The notes below the pieces were generated by a model. The model was not told the DNA's origin. It saw only the letters and a list, made by a program, of their open reading frames with translations, and did no database searches. The position numbers were made by a program, and so were the translations under genes. Shown here piece after piece: positions 1 to 6,815 of a stretch of 13,224 nt of DNA (within the stretch, counting starts at the first letter, position 1; each line of letters opens with the position of its first letter). Location: positions 15,570 to 28,793 of the forward strand of contig DMYW01000032.1 in assembly GCA_003482455.1 (NCBI GenBank), given 5' to 3'. Origin of the DNA: Rheinheimera sp. GTDB lineage: Bacteria > Pseudomonadota > Gammaproteobacteria > Enterobacterales > Alteromonadaceae.

Positions 1-14
1 TGGGCGTCAGCCCA
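1..14 (-). other. Small hairpin at window edge, possible terminator stem
   Basis: TGGGC and GCCCA form a perfect 5-bp stem around the loop GTCA. It begins 11 bases after the stop of the His-rich protein gene on the minus strand. It could be the stem of that operon's terminator, but any T-tract would lie outside the window. It could equally be the start of another gene. The 25 bases to the left of the stop hold nothing else recognisable. Confidence 0.2.
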
Positions 15-25
15 GCCGTCTGCAG

Positions 26-442
26 TTAGGATTCGGTCATTAAAGCTTTGCCGGCGCAGCTCACCAACAGCCATTGCCCGTGGACTTTACGCCACAAGGC
101 TCGACCATGTTTGCGTGGGTTGGCGTCGCCTTGTTCACTTGGATGCACGTTACCGTGATGCTTTGTCGCTGTGTCGGTAGGCGCTTGATAGTGCCAACTC
201 ACGAGTGCGATATCGTCCTGCTCACTGACAGCCGCAAGCACTAAATCACCCGGCCACATGCTATGCATCAGAGCGGTGATTGATGCGCCTTGCGCTGGTG
301 GCGTGGCTGCATGCACAGCTTGCTGATGCTGTTCGTGGTGATGGGCAAACTCAAGTGCACTTGCTGTCGACACGGCAAGACCCACGATCGCGCAAAGCAG
401 GCGAGTGGCCTGCTGGCGATGTTGCTGGATACAGCGGCGCAT
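26..442 (-). CDS. Histidine-rich exported protein, copper uptake system-associated type
   Basis: This is a 138-residue protein. It has a basic N-terminus, a hydrophobic stretch at about residues 15-28 and a plausible signal-peptidase site after ASA (A29), so it is probably periplasmic. It has 13 histidines, including HHH at 34-36 and HH at 95-96. The tail pattern GRALWRK..GQW..VSCAG (113-131, with W124 and C129) and the LMHSMW segment near 58-63 resemble the small proteins annotated as copper uptake system-associated, usually found beside OprC-type receptors. The ATG shares one base with the receptor stop (TAATG), with only a weak GGTGG upstream, so translation is probably coupled to the receptor. 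A copper-binding role is inferred from the His content and the neighbour. The family call comes from remembered pattern and was not searched. Confidence 0.65.
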   Translation of the reverse strand: MRRCIQQHRQQATRLLCAIVGLAVSTASALEFAHHHEQHQQAVHAATPPAQGASITALMHSMWPGDLVLAAVSEQDDIALVSWHYQAPTDTATKHHGNVHPSEQGDANPRKHGRALWRKVHGQWLLVSCAGKALMTES

Positions 443-2553
443 TAAAAGCCACCGCTGATGCTATAGGTGAGTTTGAGCCAAACAGTGCGGCCTGGTTCAT
501 TGACGCGCGTCGTTTGGATAAAGCCTGGAATGGCGCCCCCCATGCCGTTGCCGCCGGCGCGGCTGACAAACTCGGCGTACTGCCGATCAAAGAGGTTGTC
601 GATACCGCTTGATACATTCAGGCCTTCGCTGACTTGCCATGCGGCGTTTACCGATACAATCGCAAAACCTTGGCTTGGCCCTAAATCTTGCCCAACGATG
701 GTGCCGCGTTTCAGATCATAACGTGTTTGCGCCGCAACGCCGCGCCACAGCAAACCGACACTGTAGTTTTGTGCGACATAACGGCCGCCTAGGCGCAGCT
801 CGGTTGGCGATTGTTGCGGCAGCGGCGTGTGGTCGGATTGATTGTCACCGCGCAGGTAACTCAATGCCGCATCGGCCACCCAATGCTTGGCAAACTTGCG
901 CTGATAGGTGGCTTCGGCGCCGTACGTGCGTGCATCCACATTCCGTACAAAGCCGTTCATTTTCATCATGCTGGCATAATCCACCAAGATGTAGTCGGCA
1001 ACTTTGCCGTAAAAGCCTGACAACGACCATTGTTGCGTGTCATCGCCAAACAGCACACCCGTATCGAGCTGGGTGGTGGTTTCGTGCTGAATGTTAAAAC
1101 CGCTGAGGCTGCTTTGGCCTTCTTTGGCGATCAGCTCCCAATAATCAGGGAAACGCTGTGCTTGGCCGACACCAAAATACCAAGTCGTTGGGCTTGAGGT
1201 CAGTTCTTGCTCGTAGCGCACAAAACCGCTGTGCATGGTGTCTTGGCGCTGTTGGCCGTAGGTTGGGTTAGGTTTCATGCCGGTCATCATGTTGCCGACC
1301 ATGCTGCGTAGGTCATCGGCAGTCCAGCGGTCTAACCGGTAGCCAGCAAACAGCTGTTGGTGCTCGGCGAGGCTGTATTGATATTCGCCAAATAGTCCGG
1401 TCTGACTGATGTCAGCGTCGCGATGCCAGTTGCCATAGACACCCATTGGCGAGCCCGAGCGTGAGTCATGCTGGTTGCTTTGCCGATCGACCCCGACCAG
1501 CAGTTGTTGGTCTTTGGGTAGGTTGAACCCGAATTGGGCCGAACCTCCGCTGGTGGCACGCGCCAAGTTGGCATAGCCCATCATGCCTTTGGGCCGCAGT
1601 TCTTGGTCATCCATCAGGTGATCGACCTCATTGCTGTACCAATGCAATTTGACGGAGTCTAACCAAGGACTGATGTCGGTTTGTTGATAACGCACATTGG
1701 TACTGTCACGTAAGAAGCGCGTGCCATCCATACCGCGGTCGGCATAGGCGGCTTGGCCGTCACTACGTGCGACCGACGCTTCAAACAAGCTAGTAGTGGT
1801 CGGCGTGTAGCCCAAAGCGACCTGGCCACTGTAGCGATGGTAGTTGGAATGCACCGCATCGCCGTTACCATCTTGATAATCGCGAGCGCGTGACTGACTG
1901 CCGCCAAATCGCAGATAGCCTTGTTGATTGCCAAGTGTTGCGTCGATAAGTTCGTCGTAGCGTTCAAAACTTGCGCCCAGAAGGCTGCTGTGCAAGCGAT
2001 AGCCGGCTTGGTCAAACCGCTCTGGTGTGCGTTCAAACAACACCGTCGCCGCCGAATGTCCAGCACCGTAGCGTACGGATTGTGGCCCTTTGATCACGGT
2101 CATTTGGTCGTGCAATTCTGGGTAGATATAGGCGGTTGGCGCGTCCATCCGATAGTTGCAACCACCTAGAATATTTTCACCATCGACTAAGATACCAAGG
2201 CGTGAACCCGCCATGCCGCGAAAGCTAGCGTCGCCATCGGTGCCGCCTTTACGAGTTACAGCAAAACCGGCGATGGTTTTTAAGTAGTCAGCGCCATCAT
2301 GTGCTGGCAACGGTTGGCGGGCGGCTTTCGGATCTGTCACGACTACGCCGGGTTTTTCCGGCGCTTCGCCAGTGATGACGATGTGCTCAATGTTGTCTTT
2401 GTTCGGTTTTTTGCCATGTTGGGTGTGGTGTTCGCCGGCATAAGCACTGCTGGCGCACAGCGCCGGTAATAGACTTAGCATTAACACGCTAAGCGTCAGT
2501 GTAGGTGTGGCACGTGGCCGTGCAGATTGTTGTTTTGGTAATAATTTCATCAT
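442..2553 (-). CDS. oprC: TonB-dependent copper receptor, OprC/NosA type
   Basis: This is a 703-residue outer-membrane receptor of usual length for the family. A long signal peptide (hydrophobic about 18-33) ends with AYA before G40. The mature N-terminus is His-rich (EHHTQH) and is followed by a TonB-box-like HIVIT at 57-61. The plug domain includes FRGMAGSRLGILVDG (111-125) and VIKGPQSVRYGAGH (153-166). The beta-barrel ends in a terminal phenylalanine, as expected for BamA recognition. The diagnostic signal is a CxxxM motif (C132, M136) and an HxM motif (H312, M314), 180 residues apart. This matches the CxxxM-HxM copper site described for Pseudomonas OprC. It probably imports copper across the outer membrane using TonB energy. 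Two adjacent ATG codons (2553 and 2550) are possible starts and neither has a good Shine-Dalgarno sequence. It is co-transcribed with the downstream His-rich gene. Confidence 0.9.
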   Translation of the reverse strand: MMKLLPKQQSARPRATPTLTLSVLMLSLLPALCASSAYAGEHHTQHGKKPNKDNIEHIVITGEAPEKPGVVVTDPKAARQPLPAHDGADYLKTIAGFAVTRKGGTDGDASFRGMAGSRLGILVDGENILGGCNYRMDAPTAYIYPELHDQMTVIKGPQSVRYGAGHSAATVLFERTPERFDQAGYRLHSSLLGASFERYDELIDATLGNQQGYLRFGGSQSRARDYQDGNGDAVHSNYHRYSGQVALGYTPTTTSLFEASVARSDGQAAYADRGMDGTRFLRDSTNVRYQQTDISPWLDSVKLHWYSNEVDHLMDDQELRPKGMMGYANLARATSGGSAQFGFNLPKDQQLLVGVDRQSNQHDSRSGSPMGVYGNWHRDADISQTGLFGEYQYSLAEHQQLFAGYRLDRWTADDLRSMVGNMMTGMKPNPTYGQQRQDTMHSGFVRYEQELTSSPTTWYFGVGQAQRFPDYWELIAKEGQSSLSGFNIQHETTTQLDTGVLFGDDTQQWSLSGFYGKVADYILVDYASMMKMNGFVRNVDARTYGAEATYQRKFAKHWVADAALSYLRGDNQSDHTPLPQQSPTELRLGGRYVAQNYSVGLLWRGVAAQTRYDLKRGTIVGQDLGPSQGFAIVSVNAAWQVSEGLNVSSGIDNLFDRQYAEFVSRAGGNGMGGAIPGFIQTTRVNEPGRTVWLKLTYSISGGF

Positions 2554-2703
2554 GTTTGTTTCGTATGGTCTAAAGAATGGGCGCTATTTTAGAAATGAAC
2601 CGCACTAACATGCCTGTGGCAAATTGTCGCAGTTGGCTGTAAAAACAGTGATTTAGCGTGGGCAAATCGCATTTCTTTGCGCCGGATCAAACAGGAGGAA
2701 TGG
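2554..2703. promoter_or_regulatory. Divergent intergenic region between the copper receptor and wHTH genes
   Basis: This 150-base region must hold promoters for both divergent genes. I see no convincing -35/-10 pair and no CueR-like 19-base spacer arrangement. On the minus strand a TAAAAT -10-like hexamer occurs at about 2592-2587 without a good -35. Repeats are present. GGCAAAT occurs at 2618-2624 and again at 2661-2667. AGAAATG at 2591-2597 is the exact inverse of CATTTCT at 2670-2676. TGCC-TGT-GGCA lies at 2611-2621. These are possible operator half-sites but are short enough to arise by chance. Confidence 0.4.
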
Positions 2704-3003
2704 ATGCAAGAAACTTCAACCGCGCTAAGCTGCGCCTTGACGCTCGCTCAAGCCCAATTGTTATTAGCGATCCGCTATGCGCAGGGCGACAACTCAGGCG
2801 TCACCGAACATCAGTTAAAAAGTCGGTTTGATGGCTTTGAATTAGCCGAGATCAAACAAACCTTGACTGATTTGCAAGGATTGCAATTGGTGCGTTATCA
2901 ACAAGGGTTGTGGTGTTGGAGTGATGCCGCCGAACAGCGCTGGACGCTATCCGGGGCATCAACGACATGTGGGTTGGCGGCGCAATTAGCGCGCTTGCGC
3001 TAG
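2704..3003 (+). CDS. Small winged helix-turn-helix-like protein, function unknown
   Basis: This is a 99-residue protein. The ATG at 2704 is chosen over the upstream TTG at 2677 because AGGAGG at 2693-2698 is ideally spaced from it. The predicted layout is a first helix (about 12-27, TLAQAQLLLAIRYAQ), a short helix (34-42), and a longer helix ending in DLQGLQLVRY (57-65). A beta-wing with W70, W72 and W80 follows. This resembles a compact wHTH DNA-binding domain with no separate ligand domain. Cysteines occur at 10, 71 and 89. It is transcribed divergently from the copper receptor and ends 4 bases from the amidase stop. I do not recognise a named family. Regulation of the copper locus is possible from position but unproven, and it could be a structural small protein of another kind. 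Confidence 0.6.
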   Translation: MQETSTALSCALTLAQAQLLLAIRYAQGDNSGVTEHQLKSRFDGFELAEIKQTLTDLQGLQLVRYQQGLWCWSDAAEQRWTLSGASTTCGLAAQLARLR

Positions 3004-3007
3004 CGTT

Positions 3008-4510
3008 TCAAGGCAGTGTTTTTAGATAGCGTGGCGCCCGCCACGCGCCCAGTTGGTCCTGTAGTTGTTTGGCAAGCCCAAGTAGCTGAGGTTCTTGCCA
3101 TGGCGCGCCAATCAATGAAACGCCCAGCGGCAATTCACCATCAAATCCGGCAGGTAGCGTCAACGCAGGGTAGCCGGCAATGGCGGCTGGACTTGCCGAT
3201 TCAAAGTTAAACTGATCACCTTTGACATGATCAATTGGCCACGCCGGCCCGGCCGTGGGGGCTATGATCACTTGCCCTTTGCCGGTGTACCTATTAAGTA
3301 GGCTTTGCGCAGCCTGTAACGACAAGGCTCTCGCTTTGAGGTAGCGCTGGCGGTCTTTCTGCAAATCAATGGCTTGCGCCTGTTCTAAGTATTGCTGGCC
3401 ATAAAAGGCCAAGGCTTTTTGGCCTTGTTGGCGATTAAAGGCCACTAGCTGGGCAATGTCTTGCACCGGCGCTTGGTGCTGCACCAACCAGGCCGTGAGA
3501 TCGCGTTTGTATTCATAAATCAACACGTCAAATTCAGCTTGGTAGGCGGCGTCGGGCAACTGCCACGTCGAAATGTCTTGCACCTGCACGCCTTGGCTTA
3601 ACAGCCGTTGTTTAATCTGGTCCAGCATGGTTTTAATCGCAGGATATTGCGCATCAAAGGCACGAACCAGCACCACTGAGCGGACAGTGGATTGTTGCAG
3701 CGCCTGCTGCAAGTCGCCATAGCGCGCTTTCGCTTGCGGTGTCGCCAACACACTCAACAGCAACGCCGCATCTTCGACTGTGCGCGTCATAGGCCCTGCG
3801 GTGTCTTGTGAACTGGCGATCGGAATAATGCCTTGACCGGCAATTGCACCATGCGTGGGTTTTAAGCCGACCACATGGTTCATGGCCGATGGGCATAAAA
3901 TCGAGCCATCGGTTTCAGTGCCGACCGTCAATGCGACGTAGTCAGCCGCTACGGCAACGGCTGATCCAGAACTTGAACCACAAGGGGTTTGGCTGAGTAC
4001 ATACGGGTTCTTGGTTTGACCACCGAGTGCGGACCAGCCGCTGGCTGAACCTTCGCCTCGAAAGTTCGCCCATTCGGATAAATTGGTTTTGCCCAGGATA
4101 ATAGCGCCTGCTGCACGCAATTGCTTGACCAGTGGCGCTTCTGTCGGTGTGATAAATCCTTGCAGCACCAATGCGCCCGCCGTGGTTGGTAATTGATCAG
4201 CGGTTGCGATGTTGGCTTTGATCAATACAGGTAATCCATGCAAAGGCCCGCGTAATTTACCTGCTTTACGCTCTTGGTCGAGTTGTTTAGCTTGCGCGAT
4301 GGCGTCTGGATTGAGATCCGTGATCGCGTGCAGGTTTGGCCCTTGCTGGTCGCGAGCAGCAATTTGCGCTAACGCATAGCTGACTAGCTGTTCGCTGGTC
4401 AATTGACCTTGTGCCATTGCTTGGTTGGCCGCGCTGGCGCTGAGATAAGCGGGGACTTGTGCCTGACTAGCAAAGACGATACCGATACAAAAACAACACA
4501 GCAGACGCAT
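3008..4510 (-). CDS. Exported amidase-signature family hydrolase
   Basis: This is a 500-residue protein. The frame is open to an ATG at 4558, but the ATG at 4510 is preferred. It has GAGG about 6 bases upstream, and it directly begins a signal peptide (hydrophobic 2-14, likely cleavage after SQA at A17). The amidase signature is intact: K98 in VLIKANI, the glycine/serine loop CGSSSGSA, and the nucleophile loop GTETDGSILCPS. The Ser-cisSer-Lys triad is therefore probably K98, S179 and S203, and the 24-residue gap between the serines is that of the family. These enzymes hydrolyse amide bonds. The secretion signal suggests a periplasmic or extracellular amide or peptide-like substrate, which cannot be named. 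It is not GatA: the GatA context is absent and it is exported. It lies downstream of a chemoreceptor gene but beyond a terminator. Confidence 0.85.
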   Translation of the reverse strand: MRLLCCFCIGIVFASQAQVPAYLSASAANQAMAQGQLTSEQLVSYALAQIAARDQQGPNLHAITDLNPDAIAQAKQLDQERKAGKLRGPLHGLPVLIKANIATADQLPTTAGALVLQGFITPTEAPLVKQLRAAGAIILGKTNLSEWANFRGEGSASGWSALGGQTKNPYVLSQTPCGSSSGSAVAVAADYVALTVGTETDGSILCPSAMNHVVGLKPTHGAIAGQGIIPIASSQDTAGPMTRTVEDAALLLSVLATPQAKARYGDLQQALQQSTVRSVVLVRAFDAQYPAIKTMLDQIKQRLLSQGVQVQDISTWQLPDAAYQAEFDVLIYEYKRDLTAWLVQHQAPVQDIAQLVAFNRQQGQKALAFYGQQYLEQAQAIDLQKDRQRYLKARALSLQAAQSLLNRYTGKGQVIIAPTAGPAWPIDHVKGDQFNFESASPAAIAGYPALTLPAGFDGELPLGVSLIGAPWQEPQLLGLAKQLQDQLGAWRAPRYLKTLP

Positions 4511-4556
4511 GACGACCTCAAAGCTTATGGGAGTTAACAAGAAAGTAACATAAAGC

Positions 4557-4585
4557 AAAAAGGCCGGTGGTCCGGCCTTTTTTTG
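4557..4585 (-). terminator. Rho-independent terminator of the chemoreceptor gene
   Basis: AGGCCGG (4561-4567) and CCGGCCT (4572-4578) form a perfect 7-bp stem around the loop TGGT, lengthened by flanking A and T runs on either side. It lies 12 bases past the stop of the chemoreceptor on the minus strand. A T-rich tract occurs on both strands, so it could act in both directions, but no plus-strand gene reads into it. It sits only about 46 bases upstream of the amidase start. Confidence 0.85.
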
Positions 4586-4596
4586 TTGAGACTGCG

Positions 4597-6627
4597 TTAG
4601 AAGTGAAAGCGACTAACCAGCTTTTGCAACTGCGCGGCCAGCTGCTGCAGCTGCACAGCAGTTGCCGCGCTGCTGTCGGTTGCATCTGAGTTCAGTTGCG
4701 CCATCTGCGCAATGGTTTCAACTTTGTGGGCGACTTCTTGAGATGCCGCCGATTGGTCTTTTAAGGTATCGCTAATCGCATGCACCATCTGTTCAATTTG
4801 CGTGGCTGACGTGCTGATCGAATCAATCGCTGATCCGGCTTTACTGGCTTCCTGCACCCCTTGTTCCACTTGGTGCATGCCTAGTTGCATCTGTTGCACT
4901 ACCAATTGAGTGTCTTGCTGAATGGTTTGAATGACTGCCGAAATTTCGTGAGTGGAGGTAGCTGTGCGAGCAGCTAAACTGCGCACTTCGTCGGCGACGA
5001 CTGCAAAGCCGCGGCCGGATTCTCCAGCGCGTGCGGCTTCAATTGCCGCATTGAGTGCCAGCAAGTTAGTTTGTTCTGCGATACCGCGAATAGTTGCGAC
5101 TATGCCAGAGATGGCTTGGGCATTGGTGCCAAGCTTGGTCACACTGTCGGACGCCTGCTCTACTTGTTTGGCGATTTGTTGCATGCTGTTGACCGTGTTG
5201 TGGATCACGGTCGTACTTTGATGCGAAATTTCGCCAGATGAATGGGTTTGTTGTTCTGCTTGCGCCGCATTGTGCGACATTTGCGAAATGCTGACGGTGA
5301 GCTCTTCCATAGCCGCGGCCATCGCGGTTGCCGCACTACTTTGTTCATGGCTGGATGATGCGAGCTGCTGACTGGTCGCGGCAATGCTATTGGCTGCGTC
5401 AATTAGCTGCAACGCGCCATGTTGAATGTTGTGCAGCAAAGTTCCCAACTCTGAGGCCAGCACATTGCCACTTTGGGCGACGTCGCTGATTTCGTCATTT
5501 CCGGCAAGTTCGAGCTCACCTTGTGCAAAGTTGCCTTCGGCGAGCCGCTGCATTTGACCTTTCACTTTGCTAGTGCGATAGGTCATATCGCTGGCAAAAC
5601 CACCAATCAGCCAGGCGACTATGCTTAAAATCAGCAAACCGCTGATGGAAAACCACCACAAATTGGCTTTTGCTTGGGCAATACGTTCATGTAACACTTT
5701 GTCTAGTTGAGTAGTGCCAAAATGTCTTACCGACTCAAATTGGCTTGAGATCTGCTCTGCTTGAAGCAAAACGTTGGCTAAATCTGAGATTTTTGGATTT
5801 TCTACAAATAACATTTGCTGCATTGTTGCTTGCAACTGCAAGATTGCTTTTGCTGTTGGATCCCATAATTCTTGGAGTTTTGCCGCAGTAGCTGCGTCGA
5901 CGTCGGCGCTAAGTTCAATATCATTTTCAATCCGTGCCAGTAACCTTGGGATTTCACGCTCCATCACGCTATCGACTCGCGCAATCCGTTTGGGGTCGAT
6001 GGTTTGGCGGATTTGGAGTTGTGTCAAAATTGCGATCACTTGTTGCAAATGCTCATCAATACTGGGGATGGTATCGAGAGTCGTGATGATCAAGTAATAG
6101 CTCCGAGCATCTGGATCCAACAAAAGGCCTGTATCACCGGCAACATGATGTCTGAATTCATCAACTTGCATCGCCAGATTGATATGGGCAACCATACTTT
6201 TGACAGGGTCAGCATCAGGTTTGAGGTTGGTTATTTGTTCAAAATCAGAAGCGATTTTGTCCAATTTTTCTGGCCACTGAACGTCATTTAGGGGGATGGC
6301 TCGTTGGCGCAGCTGTTGCAGTTGGCTATTAATTTCGATGTTCAGCGTGTTCAATTTGGTCGCGGCATTGATATCGCCAGATAACCATTGAGCCGTGAGT
6401 TTTCTGTGATCATGCAATTGTTCAAGGACCGGAGCCATCGCCTCTATATAGTTATTTCCGACGATTTCGTATTCATCGCGTTGGATTTCTTGCCAACTGA
6501 CAGACATAGCGTGCATCAACAAACCAAGTCCCGGTAGCACAGAAGCGAAAAAGATAATTAAAAACTTGCGGCGAAATGTTAATTGGCGGGACAAACGGGC
6601 GGCAGGTGCCGTCAACGTCTTAAACAT
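4597..6627 (-). CDS. Methyl-accepting chemotaxis protein
   Basis: This 676-residue transmembrane chemoreceptor has TM1 at about 22-40. A periplasmic sensor region of about 280 residues (41-322) is rich in helix-forming sequence and contains GLLLDPDARSYYLI (167-180). TM2 lies at about 323-344, a HAMP linker at about 345-395, and a long coiled-coil signalling domain runs to the C-terminus. The hairpin tip is the highly conserved segment at about 515-550 (IAEQTNLLALNAAIEAARAG, then GRGFAVVADEVR), which contacts CheA and CheW. The protein ends in VSRFHF and lacks an NWETF-type CheR/CheB pentapeptide. The DPD.RSYYL segment recurs in many large helical periplasmic sensors but does not identify the ligand. 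The start has GAGG 6 bases upstream. The gene appears monocistronic, with its own terminator. Confidence 0.95.
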   Translation of the reverse strand: MFKTLTAPAARLSRQLTFRRKFLIIFFASVLPGLGLLMHAMSVSWQEIQRDEYEIVGNNYIEAMAPVLEQLHDHRKLTAQWLSGDINAATKLNTLNIEINSQLQQLRQRAIPLNDVQWPEKLDKIASDFEQITNLKPDADPVKSMVAHINLAMQVDEFRHHVAGDTGLLLDPDARSYYLIITTLDTIPSIDEHLQQVIAILTQLQIRQTIDPKRIARVDSVMEREIPRLLARIENDIELSADVDAATAAKLQELWDPTAKAILQLQATMQQMLFVENPKISDLANVLLQAEQISSQFESVRHFGTTQLDKVLHERIAQAKANLWWFSISGLLILSIVAWLIGGFASDMTYRTSKVKGQMQRLAEGNFAQGELELAGNDEISDVAQSGNVLASELGTLLHNIQHGALQLIDAANSIAATSQQLASSSHEQSSAATAMAAAMEELTVSISQMSHNAAQAEQQTHSSGEISHQSTTVIHNTVNSMQQIAKQVEQASDSVTKLGTNAQAISGIVATIRGIAEQTNLLALNAAIEAARAGESGRGFAVVADEVRSLAARTATSTHEISAVIQTIQQDTQLVVQQMQLGMHQVEQGVQEASKAGSAIDSISTSATQIEQMVHAISDTLKDQSAASQEVAHKVETIAQMAQLNSDATDSSAATAVQLQQLAAQLQKLVSRFHF

Positions 6628-6758
6628 GTAAACCTCACTTCAACTTAAAACAAATGCCAATCGGGCGACGGCTTAATGCGTTAAGTTTCAGGCTAGTCTT
6701 CTTTGCAAAGTACGCAAGCATTTTATTGATTTTGCTAGATTTGTTTCCTTTATGAAAA

Positions 6759-6787
6759 CAAAAAGGCCGCTGCTAGACGGCCTTTGT
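6759..6787 (-). terminator. Rho-independent terminator of gltBD
   Basis: AAAGGCCG (6762-6769) pairs with CGGCCTTT (6778-6785) around an 8-base loop. On the minus strand the stem is followed by TTTTTGTTTT. It begins about 30 bases past the gltD stop and closes the operon. The rest of the 188-base gap up to the chemoreceptor start (6628-6758) holds that gene's leader, where I see no clear promoter. Confidence 0.85.
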
Positions 6788-6815
6788 ATAAAAAATGAAC
6801 AGCTGCAGTGGCGTG

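Noticed and set aside
280..612. Plus-strand open frame across the end of the copper receptor and the His-rich gene
   Set aside because: It is antisense to two overlapping genes with recognisable protein features, and it has no recognisable domain.
4511..4558. Upstream ATG at 4558 for the amidase
   Set aside because: It lies inside the terminator and would put 16 residues before a clear signal peptide. The ATG at 4510 has a GAGG ribosome binding site.
6628..6700. FliA (sigma-28) promoter for the chemoreceptor
   Set aside because: TGAAACTT and GCCGTCGC on the minus strand resemble the two boxes only partly, with a 10-base spacer instead of 11. This is too weak to call.
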